Shown: positions 1-11,900 of the stretch, one piece after another | Layout: the number at the start of each line of letters is the position of its first letter | How positions within the stretch are numbered: position 1 is the stretch's first letter | Assembly (NCBI RefSeq): GCF_000003815.2 | Contig: NC_049995.1 | Span: forward strand, 15,124,721-15,188,720 | Direction of reading: 5' to 3' | Length of the DNA: 64,000 nucleotides | DNA from: Branchiostoma floridae | Taxonomy: Eukaryota > Chordata > Leptocardii > Amphioxiformes > Branchiostomatidae | The notes under the pieces: generated by a model | The model's input: the letters and a program-made list of their open reading frames with translations, nothing else | What the model was told of the DNA's origin: nothing | Databases searched by the model: none | Translations under genes and position numbers: made by a program

Positions 1-26
1 AGTTCCCCCCTTCCCGTCAGGGTCAT

Positions 27-96
27 GCCTCCTCGTAAATTAGAGCTCGCAGACTCGTCGTCCGATCGAATCGCGCCTAATGTGAGGGGGGTATTA
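27..96 (+). repeat. Half of a foldback repeat
   Basis: This stretch matches the right arm of the hairpin element at 30429-30567: the same CCTCCTCGTAA, GAGCTCGCAGACTCGTCG and TGTGAGGGGGG blocks occur in the same order. The left arm is beyond or degraded at the window edge. Confidence 0.75.
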
Positions 97-1249
97 AGCA
101 AATAAGCAAGATAATGGCCAGCGTAGTCAGTCTGGTAGGGAGTACCTGTACTTGCAAGCAACCCTAGACTCTGAACGCCGCTATTTCGGCATGTTTAGAT
201 GTCGCCTCGCCCTATTTCCTGACTGAATGGAAAACCATTTCACTCCTCATTCCAGAAATTGCGCCATTGCGGATTATGTCATTGATCTCGCTATCGTAAC
301 CTACTTTTTCGAAAAGAAGCCACGTTTTCTAAATTTGGTTATGTACATAGAAAAGCTTGAATAAGCACTTGAGTTTGGTCGCATCTAGTTCCAAAAAGGC
401 CATTAACGCTTTGTTAGACAGTTTATCAATATTCTCATCGCAATTTGTTTAAAGAGAAAGAAAGAAATGAAAACCGGAGAGACTTACCAGTGCTAGTCGT
501 AAGTGCTATTCCCCTCCGAACACCCGTTGGTGGCAGACGATACCAAAGAGTTGGGCGGGGGGTGGCAGGTTGGTTTTATTTTCTAAAATCAATTTTCTCC
601 AAGAACGAAAGTTATGTAAAATTTCGATCCAATTTGGCTTGCGTTAAGAATAAAATCGATTCAATAATCAATTAATGTCGTAATAATTACGTCATATTAC
701 GCCATCATGATAAAATTTTAAGAATAATAAAACTTGACGAGCACATTACCCCCTGGAAATTTGGTGATCGTACAGTAAGCCGTTTTGAAATTATGAAGGG
801 GCCGAATGAGCCCTCCCCAAAGCCAAAGATTGCTAAAAAGGCCCCAGTCTGGATTGTGTTGATATTTCTAATTAGGTAAAAAAAAATTAAGTTCTTCAGT
901 GATTTTGCCGACAAGTTGAAGACACACTGACCTTGCTCTCTACGACCGGGCCACGACCCAGACTCGTCATAGATAGGAATGGCGCCAAAATACAATAGGT
1001 CGACCGAGATGACAAAGTGAGAGTCCAAACATATGTGGAGAGAGTATGCAAATCAACACAGAATTCGGTAACCTGATATGATTGACCCTAGCGGGGTATG
1101 TTATTGTAGCCTAGTTACGTCATAGTAAAGTAAATGGGATACTTTGATACTTTATGACAAGTGTTAGTTCAGCTCATACATACAACGAATTTGATCAAAG
1201 AAAATATGAACATTGATGATAGTGGAACATATTAAAAAACCCTAATAAT
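97..1249. other. Intergenic, no gene recognised
   Basis: AT-rich sequence with only short open frames that lack homology, splice context or codon bias I can support. I see no RNA gene or repeat structure here. Confidence 0.6.
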
Positions 1250-1253
1250 CACG

Positions 1254-1560
1254 GGGTCATGTAGAGTAGCGGTTGGTTCTTTGACCCATAATCTAGAGGT
1301 TCTGGGTTCGAATCCGCTGATGTGCCACCGATCTTCTACCCTTGGAAAAGGTGTAAATGAATACCTAGTTCCGGTTAGGACCGTCCCTCGAATAAGACTT
1401 TACATGGAGGTTCGACTGTGGTTGAGGATAGCCATGACCTCCACCTCTCTACCAGAATAGGGGTCCTTCCCGGTGTGAGTAGTTAAAAACCTACAGTCCT
1501 GGACTGAAAAGAGATTACTTAGTAGTCAGCCCACCTCATGGCCGTCAGCCACTAATAACA
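1254..1560 (+). mobile_element. tRNA-derived SINE
   Basis: The head has a B-box-like GGTTCGAATCC (about 1310-1320) and an A-box-like segment (TAGAGTAGCGG, about 1263) at tRNA-like spacing. The body has no tRNA cloverleaf. A piece of the body (AGGGGTCCTTC...) recurs near 50650, as expected of a dispersed SINE. Confidence 0.6.
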
Positions 1561-1780
1561 ATATCAAAACCAACATTACTTCAAACGCACATGCTCACAT
1601 ACCTTAGATCTGTTGCCAATCATAAGTCTAAGACTAAGTAAGTCAACAACAGAGCAACAGGCTGAACAGCAACTTCAAACAAGAAAGCTTGCAAAAATTA
1701 ACCATTCATTGGCAGTTCAGAGACCGACGTGCAAAGCGCCACATTTTCTTTGTAATTCTATCTCCTAGGTCAATTAAACT

Positions 1781-1965
1781 CTGGTGTCGAGTTCGCTTGA
1801 AATAAGTGAAAGACTACGTAAGCCTGAACAAACGACAAGACAACAAGTAAGAGAGTGTTGTGCTGAATGCGTCTGCTAAAGTGGTCCGTTTTTGTTAAGA
1901 ATAATTGAATTTGCAGCGTTCACTTGTAAATGCACAAGGACGTTTTGTTGAGTGTTCGGTTCAAA
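1781..1965 (+). repeat. Direct repeat, copy 1 (partner 4136-4245)
   Basis: The blocks GAGTTCGCTTGAAATAA, AAGTGGTCC and TGCACAAGGAC occur in this order here and again at 4136-4245, with an extra internal segment here. The two copies bracket the TIR element and gap, so they may mark an older duplication. Confidence 0.6.
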
Positions 1966-2044
1966 GTAAGAAAATAATGATTAAATCCTCCCCAGACGAG
2001 TATGGTGAGAAACGAAGATACTCATTGTGTAAGTCAGGATCTAA

Positions 2045-2180
2045 CTTCAGCCAACTACGCCGTAATTGGGAAAAGCTAAGCCGTATTGGAGTCAGTTGTG
2101 TTAACTACGCCGTAGTTCGCTTAAGTACGCCGTGCCTTATTAAAGTACGCCGTACTTGGCTGAAAGTACGGTGTAGTTGA
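2045..2180 (+). repeat. Cluster of TACGCCGTA-type motifs
   Basis: Five variants of an AA[C/G]TACGCCGTA-like motif (one reads TACGGTGTA) occur within about 130 bp, ending about ten bases before the TIR element starts. The spacing is irregular, so this is a degenerate repeat rather than a simple satellite. Confidence 0.55.
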
Positions 2181-2189
2181 GTTTTGACC

Positions 2190-3476
2190 GGTGTGACAGC
2201 GATCTCGCCCCCCCAGGGATCTCGCCCCCCTTTAGCGTTTTCGCCCCCCCCCCCCCAAGATCAGCTGGTTACTACATATTACAGGTGCGCTACCTGGTAC
2301 TATACTGCACCTGGAGAGTAACGTATATGGTGTGTTATCTGGTACCTATATGGCACCTTATTACCGTAANNNNNNNNNNNNNNNNNNNNNNNNNNNNNNN
2401 NNNNNNNNNNNNNNNNNNNNNNNNNNNNNNNNNNNNNNNNNNNNNNNNNNNNNNNNNNNNNNNNNNNNNNNNNNNNNNNNNNNNNNNNNNNNNNNNNNNN
2501 NNNNNNNNNNNNNNNNNNNNNNNNNNNNNNNNNNNNNNNNNNNNNNNNNNNNNNNNNNNNNNNNNNNNNNNNNNNNNNNNNNNNNNNNNNNNNNNNNNNN
2601 NNNNNNNNNNNNNNNNNNNNNNNNNNNNNNNNNNNNNNNNNNNNNNNNNNNNNNNNNNNNNNNNNNNNNNNNNNNNNNNNNNNNNNNNNNNNNNNNNNNN
2701 NNNNNNNNNNNNNNNNNNNNNNNNNNNNNNNNNNNNNNNNNNNNNNNNNNNNNNNNNNNNNNNNNNNNNNNNNNNNNNNNNNNNNNNNNNNNNNNNNNNN
2801 NNNNNNNNNNNNNNNNNNNNNNNNNNNNNNNNNNNNNNNNNNNNNNNNNNNNNNNNNNNNNNNNNNNNNNNNNNNNNNNNNNNNNNNNNNNNNNNNNNNN
2901 NNNNNNNNNNNNNNNNNNNNNNNNNNNNNNNNNNNNNNNNNNNNNNNNNNNNNNNNNNNNNNNNNNNNNNNNNNNNNNNNNNNNNNNNNNNNNNNNNNNN
3001 NNNNNNNNNNNNNNNNNNNNNNNNNNNNNNNNNNNNNNNNNNNNNNNNNNNNNNNNNNNNNNNNNNNNNNNNNNNNNNNNNNNNNNNNNNNNNNNNNNNN
3101 NNNNNNNNNNNNNNNNNNNNNNNNNNNNNNNNNNNNNNNNNNNNNNNNNNNNNNNNNNNNNNNNNNNNNNNNNNNNNNNNNNNNNNNNNNNNNNNNNNNN
3201 NNNNNNNNNNNNNNNNNNNNNNNNNNNNNNNNNNNNNNNNNNNNNNNNNNNNNNNNNNNNNNNNNNNNNNNNNNNNNNNNNNNNNNNNNNNNNNNNNNNN
3301 NNNNNNNCACCAGAGGTATGGGCCGAATTGGTCACCCATAACCCTACCTTTGGGTTTCGGGCTAAAGGGCCCGTCCCGTCGAACCTCCCTTTCGGGCGGG
3401 TTGGGCCGCCTTTTTTTTTTTTTATCGCCCGGGGGGGGGGGCGGGATTTACGGGGGGGCGAGATCGCTGTCACACC
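2190..3476. mobile_element. Element with perfect 25-bp terminal inverted repeats
   Basis: Bases 2190-2214 and the complement of 3452-3476 are identical over 25 bp (starting GGTGTGACAGCGATCTCGCC). Long G/C homopolymers lie just inside each end. Almost all of the interior is an assembly gap, so coding capacity is unknown. I could not identify a convincing target-site duplication. A class II element or a large palindrome are both possible. Confidence 0.6.
2370..3307. other. Assembly gap (938 N)
   Basis: A run of N inside the TIR element. The flanking homopolymers and inverted repeats probably caused the assembly failure. Confidence 0.99.
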
Positions 3477-3489
3477 TGTGTAGAAAACC

Positions 3490-3552
3490 ATAGACGAGGA
3501 CAATGTGGCACTGCACTCAATTCAGCAACTTAATTAACAGTGCCACATACAC
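3490..3552 (-). mobile_element. SINE tail fragment
   Basis: The complement of this segment matches the 3' part of the SINE at 61330-61560 (blocks CAATGTGGCACTGCACTCAA and TTAACAGTG on the reverse strand). Confidence 0.6.
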
Positions 3553-3602
3553 AGTATTGGGGTTCGAAATGGTACAGAAATGAATCTCTTCATGAAGTTT
3601 AC

Positions 3603-4077
3603 TTAAGGGGATCCGCCTGTAAATCCGCCATGCAAATCGAATTTAATTCAGGGTCTAAAACTTGAAGATTTTTTTCCTGGTCAAATGGGTAGAAATCCTT
3701 GCAGTTGTGAAGTGGGTGTGACAGGGGAGGGTTTCTACTTTCTGATTAGGGCCAAAAAGCTGAGTTTTTGTGGTTGTTATATATAAAGGGGGTATAAAGA
3801 CTTTTTTGTCCTAGCACATGGCCTCCTCGCTTGGTTGTGGTGCGGTTTTGAGGTCAAGGGTCAGTTTTTTTTTTCAGTTTTCCGGAAGTCCGTGCCGTTA
3901 GATTGATGCCGAAATGTGTTTTTTCGGATAACTGAGATGTCTGGCTTTCATATGAGGGTATGTTTGTGTGCCAGTAACGTCAGAAAGTTGAGTTATTAAC
4001 AGTTGCTTTCTCCTCTTTTTTGTATGGGGAACCATTGTTTAGAGGCTGTATATTGAATGACCTGCGGATCCCCTTAA
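3603..4077. mobile_element. Non-autonomous TTAA-flanked element
   Basis: The ends are TTAAGGGGATCCGC at 3603 and its exact complement ending at 4077. A 14-bp inverted repeat including TTAA on both sides fits the TTAA target of piggyBac-type elements. The inside (475 bp in all) has no open frame. Confidence 0.6.
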
Positions 4078-4135
4078 CAGTCTTAGCTTGTTCCCACAAC
4101 TGTTAACTTTCTTTGTCCAGTTTTGGAAGGAATTC

Positions 4136-4245
4136 GGGTGTTGAGTTCGCTTGAAATAAATTAAGTGGTCCATGTTTTGTTGACAATAATCTAATTTATT
4201 ACCATCTCTTGGAAATGTGCAAGGACATTTTGTTCCGATATGAGC
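4136..4245 (+). repeat. Direct repeat, copy 2 (partner 1781-1965)
   Basis: Same ordered blocks as copy 1, with about 75 bp fewer in the middle. Confidence 0.6.
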
Positions 4246-4489
4246 TGGAGGAAAACACAGTATTACGCTGAAAGGCTTTCAATGAAGGGACAAGTAGTGT
4301 GAGATTATTGGGATAATAACCATGAAAATACTGACAAAAAAATAAAGAAACAAGGAGGCATTTTTTCTGTCATAGAGGTCAAGCTTTCCAATGTCTGTCG
4401 AAAATTCCTTGAAGATTGAAATCTTAGGAAATCGGAGGACATTCATGTTTTTTCGTAACACCATACGTGGCGACCAAGTTGGTTGAAAT

Positions 4490-4700
4490 TACTGTTAATG
4501 CATTTAAGTTCGCGGGGATTTAATTTCGCGGTACCGGGAAAAATGACTTTTCGCGGTGGATGTAGTTTCGCGGTAACAACATAGACTGCAGTCTAATACC
4601 ACAGTAGAAAAATGTTCGCAGTGGTTTTAAATTCGCGGTGAAGTGATCGCCGCAAAACCGCGAACATTAATCCACCGCGAACATTTCTGCATTTACAGTA
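4490..4700. mobile_element. MITE with TACTGT[T/A]AATGC ends
   Basis: The left end TACTGTTAATGC and the complement of the right end TACTGTAAATGC form imperfect terminal inverted repeats. Repeated TTCGCGG / CCGCGAA blocks continue the symmetry inward. The TA at each end fits a Tc1/mariner-type TA target. About 211 bp, no coding capacity. Confidence 0.65.
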
Positions 4701-4731
4701 TCATGGAAACTCATCTGTGTTGGTAATAATC

Positions 4732-4951
4732 ATGCTAATCTCTCTTCCAACAGATAGGCATACACGGATCAAATTTTTAACGACCACTGTCGCCTTCTTC
4801 AGGATCAATACTGATGACCGATCACCAATCACTTTAGAACGTAAACTTACATTCTGAAGTGATTGGTCATCTGTATTGATAAAAAAAAGTGACATTTGTC
4901 GATGAAAATTTGATCCGTGTATGCCTATCTGTTGGAAGAAAAGTTTAGCAT
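4732..4951. mobile_element. Foldback (hairpin) element
   Basis: The arm at 4732-4778 is nearly the exact complement of 4905-4951 (sharing CTTCCAACAGATAGGCATAC and ACGGATCAAATTTT). The middle also holds a second partial inverted pair (GATTGGTCATC type). Non-coding. Confidence 0.75.
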
Positions 4952-5403
4952 TGTACTAAGCTAATTGAAAGTTTCTCATAGATATTACAATTCTGACGGA
5001 CCGTGTAGGGACATTATATTGTCATATATATACTTTTAACATCTACCTCATATATTACAAGGTAATTGCTAAAATTAGAATCGTGAAAAAACGTAGATGA
5101 TGTGCGACGTAAACTTCCTGTGACCTATGACCCACTGCTCACTGAGTTACATGTTCTATCTGTTTGGCGTGACGTCACGAAAGATGTGGATTACTCATTC
5201 TTTCACAAAGCCTGCAGTTTGACAGTTGAAATTTGGGCCAGTCCAACCTTTGTGTTGTAAACCACAGTGTAACGACGCAAATGAACCTTTAAGCTTAAAC
5301 ATACAGTTCACAGACTGCTTTATTGGGAAGAAAGTTAACCGTTACAGTCCTTAGGCTGCATTGCAAATTAAAACAACAAAGCATTACAAGAAGAAATATT
5401 GTA
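4952..5403. other. Intergenic, nothing recognised
   Basis: AT-rich sequence without supportable gene, RNA or repeat signals. Confidence 0.5.
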
Positions 5404-5574
5404 TTAGGACCTTAATCTCCAAGCAGATCCTACGGTAGCATAAGACAGTGTCAAAAGGAGTGTGTTTTACTACCCGGTAGCGAAACACACTCCTAAGCCG
5501 GCTTCACTCCTCTGGCAGCTTTTGACACTGTCTTATGCTACCCAGTAGGATCTGCTTGGAGATTATAAGGACCT
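5404..5574. mobile_element. Foldback (hairpin) element
   Basis: The arms at about 5404-5457 and 5518-5574 are inverted copies (sharing ATCTCCAAGCAGATCCTA and AGCATAAGACAGTGTCAAAA) with a loop of about 60 bp that is itself partly palindromic. A degenerate relative may lie near 34160-34250. Confidence 0.7.
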
Positions 5575-5925
5575 ATTAGATTTTAGGCTTGCAACATTTC
5601 AATTTGAAACATGAGAATCGCATGGATCTTCTTCACTTGATCGAAACATTGATATTATTATGAAACTTAAAATTGTTGTGTTATCTCGATGTCATGTCTT
5701 TTTGCTTACTGTCCCCAATTCTCTGTTAGTTGTGGTAATGGATATCATTACTTGCGGTATCTTTAAAACTTAAAACAGAACCACTAAAGTATATCTCAAC
5801 TCAAAATGTATCAAACGTTGACAACGAATACAGGGTCATAGTATTTGTTACAGTAGTTAAAAATGCATTTTCGTCTTTATCTATTGTTACAGTCTCTTTC
5901 CTATCTTTTTGTGGTTAACATTTTT

Positions 5926-8900
5926 TTACTTCTTCAGGAACATTTTTCCCGCTGCAAAGATGTCACTGGCGTCAATGCCGTCACTAAGGTCAATGCCCTT
6001 GCTCTTATGACCTTTACTCTTGTGACCTTTGCTCCCGCTCGCCATGTTTGCCAGAGCCTTCATGTCCTCCATGCCGAACCCATCACTCAGATCGAACCTG
6101 GGAAAAACAAGATGGCGGCAACGTGAAGGTCAAATACCTAACGTTCGTTTGACAAAGATGGTGGGTATACGGCACTTCTTACAGGAACGATTCAGACATG
6201 TTACTCAAAAGCAATGCCATCTGCGCATGCATGCTCTAAACGGCGAAATGGCTTATTGTTTTGTTTAATGGTTTTCGTTTTATCTACTTGGGTTTAGACT
6301 TGTGTTTCCCGCCATGATGCCCTTATCCTTTGCCCCCTAGTAGCAAGAGTTGCTTGAGTAATTCCTATTTGCAATTTGTTTTGACCTTGATGTCTAACAT
6401 TCATCGACACCTTTCAGGGGTCCATAAAAGTAGTTACAGTAGAAGCCGTTTAATTGCACAGGCTAATTGCAAGCGTATTTCGCGCATTTATCCGGCTGGT
6501 TCAATAATGCGAAGTTATCCAGCTGGACCGCATCGGTTTGTGATTTTGGCATTCCGTGTGTGCGTTAATCTGTTATGCAATTAACCGGATTCTACTGTAT
6601 AACTTAGATTCAGTTTACTTACTTGGGTTGAGACTTGTGTTTTCCGTGTTTCCCCCCTCCCTTCCCGCCGAGCAGCATGCCTCCAAGTCCGGCCAGTGCG
6701 CCCATTTTCAGCCCACCCATGCCTCCCTTCTTGTGCTTCTTCTTCCGTCCGTGCCCTCCTCCCATCGCCCCCTTTCCCAGAAACTTCAGCATGCCTTTAT
6801 CAACACCGCCGCCTCCGGTCTTAGACATCATACTCAGGGCCTGTATGGTTGGAGGAACATTGGTTAAGAACAATATCTGCTAAAGAAAAAAAGTAACATA
6901 AGGGTGGGGTCTTCTTCCTTCCGTTTACGTATACGTCAGTGTCATCCCATTGCCCCCTTCCGCAGGAATTTCAGCATGCCCTTATCAACACCGTCGACTC
7001 CGGTCTTAGACATCATACTCAAGGCCTGTAAGGTTGAAGGAACATTGGTTAAGAACAATATCTGTTAAAGAAAAAAGTAACGTAAGGGTGGATTTTTTCT
7101 TCCGTTCTTGCCCCCCTCCCATAGCTCCTTTACCCAGAAACTTCAGCATGCCCTTATCAACACCGCCGCCTCCGGTCTTAGACATCATACTCAGAGCCTG
7201 GGTGGTTGGAGGAACATTGGTTAAGAACAATATCTGTTAAAGAAAAAAAGGAATGTAAGGGTGGCTTTTTTCTTCCGTTCTTGCCCCCCTCCCATAGCTC
7301 CTTTACCCAGAAACTTCAGCATGCCCTTATCAACACCGCCGCCTCCGGTCTTAGACATCATACTCAGAGCCTGGGTGGTTGGAGGAACATTGGTTAAGAA
7401 CAATATCTGTTAAAGAAAAAAGTAACGTAAGGGTGGATTTTTTCTTCCGTTCTTGCCCCCCTCCCATAGCTCCTTTACCCAGAAACTTCAGCATGCCCTT
7501 ATCAACACCGCCGCCGCCGGTCTTAGACATCATACTCAGGGCCTGGAAGATTGGAGGAAAATTACAATGTTTGCTTGGTTTCATGTTTACTTATAGTCTC
7601 CACTGGTAACATAGAACTTGCTCGTCTTCTTGCTACCGCAATCCTTTACAAATATAATCTACAAGCATAGACTCTATCCGATCATTCATAGAATACAACA
7701 CGAGGTCTCCGGTTCTGATTCTATATTGAAGGTGTTAACGCTACAGGAAGTGAGTTATCGGAACTTTTTACTAATTCTATATATATATCGCATATTCTGT
7801 ATATGATTTGGAGATTTTGAAGACTGTTAGGAGAACTTTAATTGTAAAATGGGTGACCACGCCGAGGACCACGCCAAAACCCACGCCAAGACGCCGAAAC
7901 GCAAGACCCCGGGTACGAAGTTCTGGAATGTCAACCTGAACCAACTTCCCGCGGACGAGTCTCTTGCCTTCGACTACGAAGACCAAGATAAATCCCGTTT
8001 CTGCGGGGTTAAACTGCGGTCCAAACAGCTGGACAAATGGATCACAGCCCACAAGGACGCTTTCAACGAAACGTTTGAAAGGACCAAGGAGACAACTGTC
8101 ACCTGGAAAAGCACACCTGGCATTACATGTATGACGGTCCAGACCACCACAGCCACAAGGAAGTCAGGTAAAGGTCTTCTCTCTGTACATTTCTATCACA
8201 AGAAACACGGATTGATGGTACAAGGGCAATGCACCAAGTGGTGGATGAACATTTTGTATCCTGAACTCTTAGTCAACATAAACGCCCAAGTAGATATGCA
8301 GACAAGGTCAACGATCAAAGATGGCGTCCTACGCGTCAGGGACGCCATAGACAACTTTCCTACGGTAACACTAGAATCGACTACACCAAAGCAAGTCTTT
8401 AATAGCGGTGTCCATGAAACACCAACTTTACCCAAGTGCGCCAATCCTCGAAACCTACAAGATCTGCAAGCACCCGTAAGTGAAGATATGGAAGAAGAGA
8501 TACAGATTGTGTTTGATACAAGCACAAAACATAGCGGGAACATAGAAGTGCCTGTAAGTAGCGATGCGGAAGATCAAGGGCCGAGTAGGATTGAAAAACG
8601 CGCCAAACAGGTCTCTGATACTAAGAATGGCGAACAAAGTGAGCTTACAACAAAAGCCGTAGATATTCCAAACTTAGCGCGGTTGACTGCGGTTGAGAAA
8701 TCCCAGAGAACCAGCGATGCTGCTTTTGGCGATTTACAGAAACAGTTTGTCGACATGACTCATAATCTTAACGCGCTACGGGATGAGCTGCTTGCAAAAG
8801 AACGGGAGAGGGAAGAGTCTCAAACCAATATGCTTAAAGAACTGTCCACTAAAGTTGAAGCAGCACAGAAGTCACTAGAGAGCCACATCAAGAAGGTAGT

Positions 8901-11900
8901 CAACAAATTACAGACCAACATCTGTCATGTCCAAAAAGATCTAGTGTCGCAAAGAGAGGAGTTAGCGAAAGAAAAAAACGCGACAGTTCAAGAAATGACA
9001 ATAGAGCGGAACATCTGGATGGAGAGGAATCGTGGCTTGTCCATCAAAGTGGACGCCTTGTCTGCATCGAATGCAGAGTTGCAGCAGGCCATCACAATTC
9101 AAGACTCAGAACTTCAGTATCTGTTTGATAGGTTAAAACAGATTGAAGAAAACCGTACCTGCCGAGGCTGTACAAAACCAACACACACGGGCATGCAAAA
9201 CTTGAACAACGTGCATGACAATGACATCCCTGGCGACAAACAAGATAACAATGCTGCTACCAACCAAACCATTGTCAAGCAGATTGCAAACATGCTTCCC
9301 TCTGCCCATGACAATGCAACAATTGCAACACAGAGCCGTGAAGTCCCTTCACCAGCCACGAGTGTGAAAGAGTCGGCAACTAACACTAGTACGGGAAGTC
9401 AGCATCAAAGGTACGAAGTGAGAATTTTTGCGGACTCCATCTTCAGAGATGTAGATGTGAAACGTGCTTTCAATGGAAAGTCCACGAGATTGGTCAGAAC
9501 CAGCACAGTGACAGCAGCCATTGACTGTATCAAACAAATCAACGACTCGACAACTCAGCAAGTTATACTTCACATCGGTTCCAACGATCTTGATAATAGC
9601 AAGCAGAGAAATGACTCAGTCAGTACAACCCTGAACAACACCCGCAGACTACTGGAGGTGACCAAAGCATCGTTCCCTAAAGCGCAGGTAGCAGTCTCAC
9701 AGGTCCTCCAGAGGGGATTAAATGATAACTCCACACTCAATATCAATATCAAAAACTATAACCAAGAGGTTCTGAATCTGTCTAGGAGTGGCAACTTCAA
9801 GTACATCAAACACCGCAAACTGACACAGGATAGGCATCTCTACCTCCCCGACCAGATCCACCTGGATCCTAGTAGCGGCACCAAGATGCTTGTGTCGGAC
9901 GTCAAGCGAACCTTGTACCCGGCATCCGGGACCGGGGCCGTGAGACAGTCTCCCGCCTGGACAGATACACAGGCCACCCGTCTTCCTGCCAGTGTCAACC
10001 AGCGGACGCCCATGAGGTGGCAAAACGGACCTTCTTTTCCGCGCCCTGTTCCAGTTCCAGTCACGAGGTCTAGGAAGCCACCTTACCAGCCGCCCACCGT
10101 GAAACAAGCACATAGGAACACAGCGGTTGGAACAGGACAAGCTGCACCTGGCTTGTCGAAGGGAGCTAACATCGGAGTTCCCGGCCAGCTTGGACCGACG
10201 ACGAGAAGCGGGGACACGGCCAGCGGTACCGGACAAGTCGTTAGGCCCGCCTGGTGGAAAGCTGGCAAGAACGGACATCCCAGCCCACAGTGGAGACAGC
10301 TAGGACACCGACTCCGTAAAGTTTGGAACATTCTTATATCTTAATACTCATATGATTCTACACCACCTTCAAGGTAATATCTGAATACTTGTTTACTGAT
10401 ATAATAATATAGTATAAGTCTTACTTCTTGTAGCTGTATTTACACCTTCAATATCTTTAATTTCAAGGACATGGAGAAAAAATCTGCGCTAGTTTTTTCA
10501 AGTTGGAATATCCAAGGCAGTGTTAAGAAAAAGTTTAGCGATGTAGAGTTTTGTAATTACTTTAGAAATAGTGATATTGTCTGTATACAGGAAACCTGGG
10601 CAGACAATTATGTAGATTTTCAGTTCCCAGGGTATAGTTTGTTTAGTAGTAATAGATGTAGGAATAAGAGGGCAAAACGTAATTCGGGTGGGGTTGCGAC
10701 TATTTTCAAAAGTTCGTTCAGAAAGGGGATTACAAAATTAGAGAGTAGTTCAGTCGACAGCATTTGGTGCAAACTTGACAAAAAATTCTTTGGACTCGAA
10801 AAAGACCTATACCTTTGCAACATTTATATCCCTCCCGAATCCTCAAAGTCCATACAAGTCGACCCTTTTGATACATTATCCATTGATATCTGCAAATTCT
10901 CCAATCTTGGTGACATAATCATCCTAGGGGATTTCAATGCTAGAACAGGATCTGTTTTGGAAACCTATTTTAGTATTGATTCCCCGGATGACCCCCTGAC
11001 AAAAGATGTTTTAGATACAAAGAAAAGGAATAATAGAGATACTAAAGTAAACAATTACGGTAAACGCCTTATAGAATTGTGCTCGTCGGCTGATTTGACC
11101 ATATTGAATGGCAGATTCGCGGGGGATCTAAAAGGTGATTTTACATGTTATCATTATAATGGTTCAAGTGTTGTGGACTACTGCATCACTCAAAGGTCGA
11201 TGTTAACCGATATACAATATATGAATGTTAATTCTATATCGCAATTTTCCGATCACTGTCACATCTCTTTCTCATTGTCTGCAAAGCACTCTCCTCTAGT
11301 CCTGAAGGAGGATAGCCAATGTTATAATCCTAAACCAACACAATTCATTTGGACTGACGAATCAAAACAATTATATTTAGATACTATAAACAACAAAGAC
11401 ACGCATTCAAAACTGAGAGATTTCTGCAACAAAACATTCCACTCGTCAGAGGAGGCCGTAACAAGCTTCACTGAAATTTTATTAGATGTTTCCAAAAGTT
11501 CTCTTAGAATAAGACGTACGATACAAAACAATAAAAAGACACAAATCAAAAAGAACAAAATTTGGTTTGATCAAAATTGTTGGTCCCTACGTCTAAGAGT
11601 AAAAAGATTATCTTTAGAACTGAGGAAAGAACCATGGAAACAAGAAACCAGAACGAAGTATTTCACAGCCTTGAAAGAGTACAAAAAAATTATCAAACAT
11701 TCTAAACGGAATTATAAAGCCAATCTATTACGTGATCTAGAAACATTAAATGAGAAAAACCCCAAACAATTTTGGTCATTGTTCAATACTCTTGACAAGG
11801 AAGTAAACGGCACAAAACATAACGGTAACATAGATCCTAATATCACAAGTAAAGAATGGATAGAACACTTTCAAGGATTAAATAATCTGGTAAAAAACAA

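Noticed and set aside
705-1028. 107-residue minus-strand frame
   Set aside because: No recognisable motif, low-complexity AT-rich context and no neighbouring exon evidence.
1254-1330. Functional tRNA gene
   Set aside because: The B-box is good, but the flanking bases do not fold into a cloverleaf and the sequence continues as a SINE body.
2177-3503. Several open frames over 330 codons
   Set aside because: They exist only because the N run contains no stops.
6283-6331. Extra DPHG-A exon between exons 5 and 6
   Set aside because: It has acceptor- and donor-like edges, but its length breaks frame and a stop lies in the homologous frame, whereas exon 5 joins exon 6 perfectly.
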